Shown one piece after another: positions 39,647 to 53,744 of a DNA stretch of 64,000 nucleotides (position 1 is the stretch's first letter; every line of letters begins with the position of its first letter). The notes under the pieces are model-generated. The model had not been told where the DNA came from and did not search any database. It worked only from the letters and a program-made list of their open reading frames with translations. A program made the position numbers and the translations under genes. Source of the stretch: Zhengitettix transpicula (Eukaryota; Arthropoda; Insecta; Orthoptera; Tetrigidae); the NCBI GenBank assembly GCA_037074705.1, contig CM073590.1, forward strand, positions 8,386,001 to 8,450,000, in the 5' to 3' direction.

Positions 39647-42600
39647 TTATTGATTCAATTCTTCTATGAAAGTTCGACATTTCTGTTTTAACACATTGAT
39701 TGCCTCGATGAACAAAACCTCTGGTGGTAAAGCACCAACTGATTCAATGGTGACTGGAAATACAATAAAACACATGATAATTAATTAATTACTGAATAAT
39801 AGATATAAACTAAATTTACTCATGAATGCCATGCACCTTTTTACCAAAAACTCAATAAAAAATTTGAAGAATTATAGATTGTAGGCTCTGAAAACCACAG
39901 GAACGAAATAATTCAAAAGATTTTTTAAGTTCATCAAAAACACACAAAGATTTGTTTACAGTTGCCATCATTTAAAATAAACTTGTGTCCCATAGTGATT
40001 ATTCGGAGAAAACATAATCTGTATGCAAAATGTGTGGATAAAAAAAGATAATGCATTTTTGTACAAAAAAAATTATTTCCCCCCACCATGTAAACAATAT
40101 GAGAAAATGAGGGTGCATGTCTTACATGAGTAAATATGGTAGTGTGTGCACTATATTGGTACATTTGTGAGAAACATTGACAGCAATTAAATGTGTGAAA
40201 TTAATGACAGAATAACATAAAAGTAATCACATACAAAATTTTGTGGCAGGAAATTATAAATTGCATAATATTATATGTAACATGTAATGATCACAAACAA
40301 AATAAAATTACAGCAAAATGTTAGTTTTTCAATAGAATTTTATTTAGATAAAAACTGGTTAGCATTTGCAAAACTAATTTTCAAAAACTGATTAACATAT
40401 AATTTATTAGCCAGCGTACTAGACCCCAAAAAGTCTCTCCCTCTTACATTATTAAGAAAATATATTTCAACATAAATTATATTTGCATATCGTCTCATAT
40501 AGAAACAGTTATTAAAAAAATGGATGCTAGTGAATGAGAATTTAATGTATGCTCTTTAGCAACATTCTAAACTAAAATTTATAAAACTGTACTTACAAAT
40601 ATAATGGTCTCTAACTCTCTCCATCTGAACCGCTCTTTTGAGATCATCATATCGGAAAACATTTCTGCTGCAAGTATCATATCTTGCATTAACCACTTTA
40701 GCCTTAACCTTTCCTGAAAAGGGAAAATTAATTTATGTTCATGAAAAAGAAAACTGAATTCCTTTCCATTAATTTTTTATGGAATCTAACATTTTTTAAA
40801 GAATAAGTCAAATTATTTCTTTTCCATATTTGCACTAGTTTAATTACAGTGAGATTTTCCTGGATCTACCAACAGTTTCTCTTCTAACAATTATATTATA
40901 TAGCAACACCAAAAAACTCTTGCAACTCATTCATAAAGCTCGCTTGCATTTGTGGTTTGGATTTTACTGGCTGTGATTCTGTATATTGTAATAATTTTCA
41001 CAAAGTACTTCTAACTTAATTATTACTACAGACAGTTAACATTGTAACTTGTAGAAAAATGCATGTAGTATCAGGGTGTTATTCAATAATGAGGAACCTA
41101 ACCAGTCTGATGGCTCAATGAATCATGACATAATGCATAAATTCATTGATAAAACAATATATATTTATGATTTTCAATATGTAAGTTTTTTGGAAAGCTG
41201 AAAGCATAAAGAAATTTAGAATATTTGATGTCGCTATTGTAATATTAATTCATTAAGAAATCTGTAAAACAATATTAACTCACCATTTTTTGTATCTTCC
41301 AGACCTATCACCCCCGGTGAGAAGCATTTCTGCAATCTCTCTGCTGCCTCTCCTTCAACATCTTTCAATAATTTTATTTGTGGTAGAAGGCGATAAAATG
41401 CTGTTGCTAAATATTGGAGAAAAAAAAAGCCATGAATGATTTTTAGTCTGGTATTGGACAAGTGCAACAAAACTTTCAGAAAATGTAAAACATTTAATTA
41501 CTTTGAACTTCATATGATGTATAACATATAACAATTTGTATGGGTGATTATTACAATACTCAAATATCTCCAAATATTATTTTTACATTAGACTAAGTAA
41601 AAATACCTTATTTCTCATCTCACATCAAGATCTAAAGTTGGTTCTATAACTTAGAGGAAATATGAGGGTTATTAACATCATTTTTCAACAACTAGAAAGT
41701 CCACTACTTAACTGCAACCTAGATAATAAAGTGGAGTGGACTTACTAAGATGTAGATACCATAAAATTATATACACATGAAGCTGGTAAAAAAGTAATAT
41801 ACAGACAGAGACTACCAGTAGATTATTATTACTGGTCCACAAACATACATTGTTCCTATGGAGTAAATTAGGGTAAATAAAGTTTTTCAGTTCAAATTGT
41901 AATAGTTTATATGCTTTATATGTTCACTTTGTCAAAATCCCATTAAAGGTCCCAAAATTTGAGCAGGAAAATGAATTTTTAAGGACAATTGTGATGAATA
42001 AAGTTTTACTAGGTTAACTGCATGGCTCGAGACAGAGCAGATAAATAAATTGCTAGGACCCTCAATATCAATCAGCTCAGTACCTACTTATTGATAAAGT
42101 GTTATACAAAAACAGACTTAGCAAATGAATGTAATTAATTATTGACAAGAAACACTTTATTTGAATGTAAATACAGTACAATAGTTTGCTTCTATTTCTT
42201 AAATAGCAAACCCCTGTATATATATAATTGAATACAAGATTATATATAATATAAATTCAATTGAAAATTAATGATTACTATTAAAATTGTCTGGAAAAAA
42301 TTATGTAACAGGCAGATTTTCACATCTAATTCATTAGACACAAAATAATGATTACAGCACAATTAAAATATGTGCCATTTATGTATCATCATTAAAGTAT
42401 ATAAGCATGGAAGTGTATGTTCTGCAAACAAATTTAAATGTATGGAACAATTGCAACAAAACTTTTTCAGAAAAAAGTATGAAAAATAACTTATAGTGAT
42501 GAAAATATTTTTTTATCAAGTCTATTAACAATGAACTTACCAACAGGTGAAAACTTTGCGTGGTCTTTACCAATTCCTTTCACAGCATGTAATTTCAAAT

Positions 42601-43245
42601 CAAATTCATGTCCTGGCATCATTTTACTAATAAGAATGTCATCTTGGATTGGACCAACAGCTTCTTCTGAGTACAAACTGCCTTGGTTGCCAATTGGAAG
42701 CCACTTAATGTGTTTTGTATATACTACAAATAATAAAAAAGTCATAAATAAGCTATTTACAGTGAGACAAACATATTACTTAATTTAATCAACAGTAATA
42801 ATCTAGGACATAACTCCCAAATATGTTATTTGACATCAAAGTGTTACAGAAAGCATTCAACATCTCTATCCCTGGAGCAGGCTGAATCAAGTAGGTGTGT
42901 GTTTCTTGGGGCTGTTATCAACTGATTTTCCTGACACTCTGAAAATAAATAGTCGTTCCCACTATAATACGTGTCACAAAAGATTTGTAAACTGAACCAC
43001 AACAACTCAGCTAAGCTGGGAAAATATAAAATTAAAGGAAGGTTTCTTATATATATATATATATTCAAACTTGGATAGTGAGGAAGGATAGAAATACATA
43101 GGATTACGCTTTATGTGAATTCATATGCTCAGGTGTAGGATCACGCCTGAGCATATGAATTCACATAAAGGGTAATCCTCCTATTTATTTCTATCCTTCC
43201 TCACTATCCAATTAGTTCCAATTCCTTAATGGATTCTCCTAATAT

Positions 43246-43305
<60 letters not shown>

Positions 43306-44411
43306 AATAACTAGCTCAGAAGGACAGGAATTCTGTTCTTATTTTTGTTAGATTTGTTAACGAACTCAGACTGGGGACCCTCGAGTGGTTTGAACATATA
43401 AAAAATAATGATAAAATGACGGATAAGTGACTTTTAGAGAAGCGAAGGACTATAATTAGGGCTAATAGTGTGACCAACATCTGGACAGCGGAATCCTAAT
43501 GGCATGACAGAAGGTTGTTTGGATGATGTAATTATATTAAAAGGAAACGTTTAATTTAATTGATTGAGTGGCTCTCGGAGCGGGAGAACGGCAACAGATA
43601 GTGTTTATTTGGCGAAAGTGGAAATGCAAAAACTGTGAAAAACAAGGGAATATTCTGGAGCCAGGATATAAATAAGAGGGCAGTTGGAAAGTTTAGGAGC
43701 TCATTATCATTTCGTGTGGAGAGGAGACGGACGTGTCAGCAGGGAAAGATTGTTGGTGCAGGGCCGAGGTAAAGTGGCCGAAACAATGTTATGAACAGTT
43801 GGGAGTTTGCATTAAGGAGAGAACATAGGCTTGTAGGCCAAACTAGGTGGCTGAGAGTAATCAGCTGGACATTAGTCGTCAACAGTTGGTGGGAGTTTCA
43901 TCGTGGAGGTCTGTCGGCCAGCAGAGGTGTTTGAATTCGACGTGAGGGTAACATCATCAAGAAGAGGTGACTGTGATAGCAGAGTGTGAGCACAGCCTAG
44001 TGCCTTTTAAGCCAATATGAAGTGAGTGTGTGGACCCGAGAGCGTGCAAGTTTATTTTTCTGAATTTAATAATTGTAAATTGCTAGTAAAGGGTAAAAAG
44101 TGTCAGATTTCATTTCAGTTGTTTCAATCATTTCGTTTTTCATTTAGTGTAACTGTATTTGTTTAATTGTAACATTTTGTTCCGTTTCCTTATCAACCCA
44201 GTAAAGACCTTGAGGGTACCAAGTCCAATTATTTAAAATGTATTCTAGGTAAATAAAATTGTTTTAACTTTACAAAATTTAATCAGATTTGTGCAATTGA
44301 AAATTGTGGCTTAATAAATGATAATTGTTTGTTTAAAATGGTATTTTATTTTTATGTATGTATTACATAAAATAGCGCCCAATGTGGGGCAAATTTCATT
44401 AATCAAAAATT

Positions 44412-44442
<31 letters not shown>

Positions 44443-47400
44443 TGTAGTAATTAGTAATTAATCCATTGTTATAATTGCAAAGTAAAGAACTCATTATTAG
44501 ACTATATAAAGCATACACCGCGACACAGGGCGGCGAGACAAAAGAACCATTGTTGAGACGTACGCAGTACAAATTCTACGAGACGAACAAACAGTCTACG
44601 GCGAGGAGCAAAAGAGTACAGTTTGAGTCAACGAGGAGAGACGAGTGTAGTTGGAAGTCGGACGGCGAACAGCATGGCAGGCAGATAGATCTAGCCGGAA
44701 AGGTTACAAGTTAAATTTGAGTAAAAAGTCTTAGACAGTAAAATTCGTCGAACAGTTACAAGGAGTAACCTAATAAATCACGCCACGATAAAAATCTATA
44801 AGTACCGTGACCGTCATCAATTCCACAGAGAGATAATTTGTAACAATCTGTCCACCCATTAATCCGGAAGGAGTTGCAGTTTCCAGTTTCCAGCTGCGAG
44901 AACATCAAGTTTCGACAAGTGTTTTGTAACCAATTTAAATTCAGTGATATCCCCAAAACCGTGTGCACAGAAAACCCCAAAATCGAGACCTGGTCGGCCG
45001 TAAGTAAAAGAACTCTAAATTTATTTGTAAACCATTTCATTAAGATACGTCAGATCGTTCTTCAATTATTTTCTTTTCTTTAATTATTCATTTCTTGTTT
45101 TGTTAGATAATTTAAATTCAATTCACCCATTTATCAAACCCAGTAAAGACCCTGAGATTTTAAATATTATTGTGTAAAATTTTATATTGTATTTTAAAAC
45201 TTGAATAAATTTTGTTAAATTGTTCACATAGTTATTTTTATTCAGCCACAGCCAACTTTCTTTTAATTATTTAGACGCATTTTTTTAATCTGTTTATTAC
45301 AATATATATATGCCTGTGACACCATTAAATTCTGCCAAACAGTCCAGTGGAAACTACATTCACTAAGAAACCTACCAGCATAGATCCCAATAACTCACAG
45401 CTCCCTGCCTATCCAATTTTAAAGCAGCATCCAAATTGCCAGCTCCAAAACTCCCACCGAACACCCACTTTAAATCTTCACCCGCACCCTATTCTCCCAC
45501 ATTATCACCATCCTTCCTTAACTCGTTCCCCAAACAACCCAACCTGACCCATAACCAGCACCTAGCCCTCCGAAACCTAAAAAATGAAATTGTCATTCTC
45601 CCGGCTGACAAGGGCTCTCCACCCTTGTCATGGACTTGGAAAAGTACACGGCTTAGGCACTTCACCAGCTGGGAGATGACAGAATATACAAGCCCATACC
45701 CACTGACCCCAATCCAGCCATCACTTCAGAAATAGACAAATTTTTCCATTCACGTGGAAAACTCCAAAAATTGTCATCAGCCTCCATTGAACTCCTCAAC
45801 CCAAAAAAACCCAGAACACCCTCCTTCCCCAAAATCCACAAACCTGGTATACCGTGCCGCCCAATAGTGGCTGGCTATAACTCCAATACTGAGAGGATTT
45901 CTGCATTGGTGGATGAGTACCTCCAACCAATAGTAGAAAAACTACCCTTGTTCATACAAGACACCAACCACCGCCTCCATGAACTCCCAAAACCTCTTCC
46001 ACCTGATACCCTTTTGGTTACTATAGATGTTGTCTCACTCTACACCAATATTGCCAATGCCAATGGACTAGTGGCACTTGAATACTTCTTGTCCTGCAGG
46101 CCACAAAATTCTTTCCCCACCACCAATTTTCTGTTTTTCCACACAGAAATTACTTTTCCTTCCAAGACAACATCTACTTTCAAATAAGTGCCACAGCTAT
46201 GGGCACCCTGATGGACCCCCCTCTACACCAACCTGTTCATGGGATGCCTAGAAAGGGCCCACTTAAATTCCTCCCCATTAAAACCCCTGGCCTGGTTCAG
46301 GTTCATAGATGACATCTTCATGCTATGGATCTGCAGACCAGACTCCCTATTCAAATTTCTCCACACTTTGAACTCCAAACACCCCATTAAGTTTACTTGG
46401 AACCACTCCCCAACCAAAGTCACTTTCCTAGAAATTGACATACACCTGAGTTCTGGCATGATCAACACTTCTGTCCACATAAAACCCATGAACACACTCC
46501 AATATCTGTACTTCATAAGTTGCCACCCACATCACACAAAACGCTCCCTCCCATACAGTCTATCCCTCAGGGGAGCACGTATTTGCTCCACCTGGAACAG
46601 TCTGGCCTCTTACACTAACCAGATCCTCTATGGCTTCATCAATAGAAACTATCCCAGCAACCTCCTCCTAAAACAGATAATCCTATGCCACCATACCCAA
46701 ACACCCACACCCACACCCACTCTGGACCAAAAAAAGAAAATTTAGTCCATCCATCACAACCACCTACTTCCCTGGGCAACGAAAAATCAATTCCATTTTC
46801 TGCCTAGTGTACACTGGACTGCAATCCAACCCTCACCTAAAAACCATCCTCCCCACCTGCCCAAGGGATGCCTTCAGACACCCACCAAACCTCCACAATT
46901 TACTTGTCCACCCCTATAAAACCCATACCCCCACCCGCTAACCCATGCCGTGTTGCAAACCTTGTGGTAGGAATAGATGCCATGTCTGTTTTATCTTATA
47001 GCCCACCACAACCTTTCAGAAACACACCAAAACATACAAAATCAAAGAAAACATCACCTGCATCTGCTCCCACACCATCTACCAAATTAACTGTAGACTC
47101 TGCCCTGCATTCTATATAGGCCAAACAAAAAGGCAACTCCCTGAACGAATAGCCAACCACCGCAGCACTTTCAAACTTTCCAAAATTCAATTCCAAGTAG
47201 CTGCTCACGCCAAAATCCACAAAATAAACAATTTAGACCAATGCTCACACTCACCATGCTTAATACTCTAACCCCTGATTCATCAGAGGCAGAACTCCAT
47301 CTGTGGGAACTCTCCATCCAACATGTCTTACAGTCAACATCCTTTAAATAGTGCCTTTCCTACCTGCCACCCCCACTTTCACGAGTCCATGTGAGTATGT

Positions 47401-50400
47401 ATGAGCATGCTTATGTATGTATGTGTATATCTGTGCATGTTTACATGTATATGTATGTATAGGGTGCTTTGTATGAATGATCACTATCACAACCTTTCCT
47501 ATTCCACGACCTCCATTTGAAAGAGAAAGTTAGTGACTTGGTGGGGTGTTAATTGTTTATGGGCTACTAGCCATGCGGTGGTCAAAACTTCACAGTCCGT
47601 AGCCAGCCGGTTCACGGAATGATGTAACACTCCTTCCTGAAGGAGGAGGCTGAGAGCCTCCAAAAATTTGAAGAACAACCTTCAGTTCCCTATGGCTACA
47701 CTGCACTTCACTTTCAACCTTTGGTTCCCTAGGCTACACCGCACTTCACTTTCAGGTGCCACAACCTTTGGTTCCCTATGGCTACACTTCACTTTCAGGA
47801 AAACCACAACCTATCTCTCTTTCCTTTCCATACCAATATTGCAATTATTTTTGACAATGTCATATCCTTACTAATTTCATATATATTGGAATGCCAATTA
47901 ATTCAGCCATTAATTGTTTTAAATAATTTAAATTGTTAGCGAACAATTTGAATTATAGCGGTGAGAGTGAGCAAAGGAACAATAAACGGAGGGGTCTGTT
48001 CCTATTATTGAGGATTCGGAATGGCGATTACACGCACAAAAGTAGGGGAGTCTTCAGTCTACCACGAGAGGAGAGACATTGTAAAAGTTAGTCTAAGTCT
48101 ACGGCAAGGAGCGAAATAGTACAGTTTGAGTCTACAGCGAGGAGCAAACGAGAAAAGTCTAAGTCTACGGTCAGCCACGAAAGGAGAGACATTTTAAAAG
48201 TAAATCTTCACCGAGCTACTTAGAAGTTTTCAATCCAAACCAATAAATAATGCGGTAAAAGGCAAATCTGCAACTCATAAGATTCCTGTAAGCAAGCAGT
48301 TAGTTGGACCGAGTAGATGTGCTAAGAATAGCCCACGGAAGCAAGGGTTTGCTTCATTATAAAGAACTTGAACATTTTTGTGCTGAAGGAAAACGACATC
48401 AGATAGCTGACCAATTAGGAGGATCATCCGAGTTCCTGGGAGCCTAGTAATCGCATTTCAACTTCATAAGTGTAGAATATGTGAGAAAAATTTAGAATAT
48501 GTGTAAAAATTTTGCAATATAGTGTAAATTTTAAACTGTATTGTTAATAAGATCATTCAATAAATTTTCACTGTAAATCATCTAAACCCAGTAAAGACCC
48601 TGAGAGATGAAGAGATTTTCATTTTATTGTAATTGTTTGTATATTTTAGAAGCCACAAATTAATAAATAAATTTTGTTTGTTAAAAATTGATTATCTTTT
48701 ATATTTAAATGAAGCCTATCATTTTGATCATTACATAAATGGCTATTACAATGTGGGGCAAAAATTTAATTAACCCTACTTGTAGATTATTTTAATATAT
48801 ATATATATATATACACACACATACACTCAGGAGTCAGGAAGGATATACATAAAAAAGAGACATAGGAGGATTACGCTTCTTATGTGAATTCATATGCTCA
48901 GGCATAGAATCATGCACAACAAAAAGAATATGTTCAAAGCAGGGAGAAGGAAGGAAGAAGAAGGAAAGACTGAAAATATTTGTTCTAGGTATGACTTGAA
49001 CTGCTCAGTACACAGATGCCTTAACCACCTCAGCCACCAGGTTAAGATCCTGACAGTTTTATTATGTACATAGTTATTTAGAAGGTGACTGGATAGAGTA
49101 GAGGGAATGAAGCATTGTAGCACCAATTAAGGAATAAATACAATTATAGGAACTAATTTGGTGATTTGAGTAACTACAGGATTCACCAAGCAAGACACAG
49201 TAATCAGCATTATCCAAATCTTTTAAGATTGAACACTATCCTCATCTAAGTGTGATATTTGCATTTTTGATTTTATTTCTTTTATTTTTCACTCAACAGT
49301 TCCTGAGAGTAAGCATATATGTGAAATTCTTTTTGCTGTTTTTATCATTTATTAAATAAATTTAATTATTTTTTCTCAATATATTATTATAAAATAAAAT
49401 TTTGGTTAATCTAATTTTATCACTTGATATGAATAAATAAAACTTATTTAATTAATTTCAATATAAAACCAAAATAATATTTTATCATAATAATTTCCCT
49501 CAGAATCTTAAGTGGTGACAAGGGCGGTTTTCAAAACTAAAAGATAATCAATAACCTGAAACAAGACCAGGGCTTTGAGAGGATCTAAGAGTGTGAATTC
49601 TCTTCCACCTGGATCTTTTATTTGAACTGAGAACTATTACAATAAAAATGGAACATTAATTAATATGCACAAATTTATATATATATAAATGTAATAAAGC
49701 ATTTCACCAAAATAAATTAATAAAACATGTTGTATAAATCTTGATTTGTATATTCTCATTTCATTAAATATTCAAGTACAATTACTTACTGTTTCCATTT
49801 ATTTTTCCTTTTTGAACAGGTGCATCACTGGTAGTATTAGGATCTAGACTGCATTTGATTTTAAGTTCAAACTCTAATGTATCTTGCTCAGTTCCTTCAT
49901 CATCATCTGGAAAAGTATGTACTAGTAACTTAACTTTTAAATAACACATGACATGAAATTAAAATTTTTATATACATGCAAACTAAAAATATTTTTTTGA
50001 AATCGGACATGAAACAGACCCTTATTGTCAAATTTATCCTAAAACCTAATTTATTTATGTTTATATATCTAAACTTCTTCAATATAGTCTACTTATCAAA
50101 CATGATTTAATTCTCATTGATGTCAAATTCCTTTTCTTGGCTAGTCTTTACTAAGAATTCTGACAATAATAAAAAAACAGATCAATAACAGAATGACAAG
50201 CTTCCAAATAAAACTCAGGGTACCTGCTTGGTAAGCAGCTGGTTTACTGTCTAATTTATCCAAGTCAACTCCATGCCACTGTAAAGCCTTAACCAGATTC
50301 AGCTACAATTCACTAGATCACACTCTTCATGGCCCAATTTTAGGCCTTAAATAAGGATATTATGTGAATTGATCAAAGGTGCATTAAATTAATTCAAGAA

Positions 50401-53400
50401 CAGAAGAAAAGCTTACAAATGAGCTCTACCATATAGGCCATGAAACTTAATTAAAGGATCAGGATGGAAAAATCTTAACTGGACCTGGGACCTTTGCTGG
50501 GTATACGGGTGCTCTACCACCTGAATAAATATAATCTAAACCAGCAATATTGTCTGTCGTGACATGATTACAGCTAATAACTGCATTCAGGCACTACTTG
50601 TCTTTCACCAGTAAAATATTTATAAAAAAAGTTTCTTATTACAATATTTGTATCAAGTACGGGTCAAAAATGTATTACAAATTTAAACTACATACTTAGC
50701 AAATATGGTAAAGACCAATTTAATACCTACTTTTCTGCCTGTATTCAAATAGTCTTGGGTCAGCCTTTAAAGGAATAAGACCTAATCGATGAGCAAGAAC
50801 TTCATCTTGTACAATTGATGTATTATTATATATAAATACTTTTTCAAATGCCATGCTTGGTACCTGTAAGAATTTATTTGATAAACAGTTAATAAGCATC
50901 TCACAATTTCATGTCTACATAAGTATTTAAAAATAATCAAAACCTCCTGTGCCTATTACTATTAATGTAAATTTCCTCATATAAAAAATTTGGTACATTC
51001 TCAGAGAATTTATTTGAATATATACAAATGGATAATAAATTAAGCAGCATAATAAATGTATAACATAATTTATTATCAATGAGTTTAGTACACAAATTAT
51101 ATCAGTTGACATGAAAATCAGAAACCAAGATGATAATATATACTGTTATTGATAAAATGTTCACCCTCCCTATACTTACTTCTGTAGATCTTCAAGAAAA
51201 AAGGATGGATGGATTTGTTGTAGTTTGTAATATTAAATTTTCTGCCACAGATATTATCAAGAACTGCATTTTGAAAGTTATTCTACTGTAATACAATTTT
51301 CAAATAATAAATTAAGTAGCCTGGACTTGCCTATGCTGTAAACTCGTTTATAGTGGACTTCAGGCACAGCTGAGATGGTTGGCATACTCAGCACAACAAT
51401 TGTGGATTTTTCCTTGGGCTCAGTTAAAAAATAATTAACCATTGTTACAAATTAACTATTGGATAAAAATGACAACTCAACTCTTTGAAATGATTTATCT
51501 TTTATGTTCTGAGATTTTTCCTGAATTTTAAGCCACATATTCATTCAGAGCACACACCCATCCTTAATAGGAGGGAAGGACTTCTACAGCTAAAAAAACA
51601 GCTCTGATGTCAAATTTAGCCAAAATTCTTAGCAATGATATTCTAGCAAGGAAGGAACACTATTTTTTACATTGGTTTTGGGTTCCTTGTTGTTCTCCTA
51701 TTCTTCCTTATTGACTAGGGGATCAGATAATCTGAGCACACATCTCTTGGCCTGAAAAATCTTGTCTAGATGATGAATCTCCGCCAACAAGTATATTGCA
51801 ATCAAAGATACTATGAGCTCTATGTAACAAGGTTCTTAGAATTGTGGATTTCTGTGCTGGGAGGCGGTATTTCCAGTATTTGGTATAATTTTTCCTTGGC
51901 AGTTCCACTGTCCAGTTGGCCAGCAGATAGAATGCTTTCCTCCTGACAAAGGGAACTAACCCTCCAAAAATGTGAAGAATTTTCCCCTAACATGTTGAAA
52001 CTGACACTCAATTTCTAATAAGTGAACAACTATCTCTATTTCCTTTTCATACCAAATATTTTACAAATATGTATGGCAAGACCTTGATTTGTGAGAAAAA
52101 GTTAGTGGCCTGGTGGGATGTCTATTGTAACCATAGCTAGCTGCACGACTGTCAAAACTACACAGTCTGCAGCTGCCTAGTGCACGGAATGTGACACTCT
52201 GTCCTGAAGAAGGGGACTGAGAGCCTCTGTCCAGAGTGGCTATGTCAAGCTTAAATTTCAGGTAAGCCACCAACTGTCTCTCTTTCCTTTCCAGATCAAT
52301 GATCTGAATTAATTTGACAAACAATGTCACATCCTTACTTGTGTGTGTGCCTATTATTATAAATTATTATGATTAAATATTATTTTAGTTTTATATTGAA
52401 ATTAATTAAAAAAGTTTTATTTATTCATATCAAATGATAAAATTAGATTAACTCAAATTTTATTTCATAATATATTGAGAAAAAATAATTAAATTTATTT
52501 AATAAATAATAAAAACAGCAAAAAGAATTTCACATCTATGCTTACTCTCAGGAAATATTAAGTGAAAAAATTAGAAAAATAAAATCTAAAATGCAAATAT
52601 AACACTTAGATGAGGATAGTGTTCAATCTTAAAGATTTGTATAATGCCGATTACTGTGTCTTGCTTGATGAATGCCGTAGTTACTCAAATCACCAAATTA
52701 GTTCCTAGCATTGTTTTTATTCCTTAATTGATGCTCCTAATACTTCATTCCCTCTACTCTATCCAGTCATCTTCTAAATAACTATTTGTCAACAATAAGA
52801 CTGTCAGGAACCTGGTGGCTGAGGTGGTTAAGGTGTCTGTGTACTGAGCAGATCATACTGGTTCAAGTCATACCTAGAACAAATATTTTCAGTCTTACCA
52901 TCTTCTTCCATCCTTCTCCCTGCTTTGAACATATTCTTTTTGTTGTGTGTGATTCTACGCCTGGATTCTCCTAGTATTGTATTTATTCCTTAATGGAAGA
53001 TCCTAATACGTCATTCCCTCTACTCTATCCATTCCTCCACTGAACTACTAATTGTCCACAATAACTGTCTATATTTGCCTGGTCAGGAACTTGACCCGGT
53101 GGCCGAGATGGTTAAGGTATCTGTGTACTGAGAAGAATATGTGGGTTCGAATCCTGCCGGGGTCAAATATTTTCAGTCTTTCCTTCTTCTTCCATCCTTC
53201 TCTCTGCTTTGAACATACAGTTTTCTATGTGCGTAATTCTTCGCCTGAGCATATGAATTCACATAAAGCGCAATCCTCCTATTTATTTCTATCCTTCCTC
53301 ACTATCCAAGTTTGAATGTGACTTTGTCTCCAAATTAGTTCCAATTCCTTAATGGATTAGTAAGGATATGACATTGTCAAAAATAATTGCAATATTGATA

Positions 53401-53697
53401 TGGAAAGGAAATAGAGATGATGTGGTTTACCTGAAAGTGAAGTGCAGTGTCACCATAAGGAACTGAAGGTTGTTCTTCAAATTTTCAGAGGCTCTCAGCC
53501 TCCATCTTCAGGAAGGAATGGCGTTACACCATTCTGTGCACCGGCCGGCTGCGGAATGCCTATATATATATATATATATATTGTAATAGTAAGAATGTGA
53601 CATTGTCAAAAATTTGAAGAACAACCTTCAGTTCCTCATGGCGACACCACACTCCACTGTCAGGTAAGCCACAACCTATCTCTCTATCCTTTACATA

Positions 53698-53744
<47 letters not shown>

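Noticed and set aside
46223..46516. Minus-strand open frame opposite the Penelope-like RT
   Set aside because: Antisense shadow of the RT domain containing FRFIDDI on the plus strand.
53093..53164. Functional tRNA gene
   Set aside because: The head is tRNA-like with boxes A and B and a closable outer stem, but it has an extra base in the acceptor arm, no clear anticodon arm, and a SINE tail shared with other copies.
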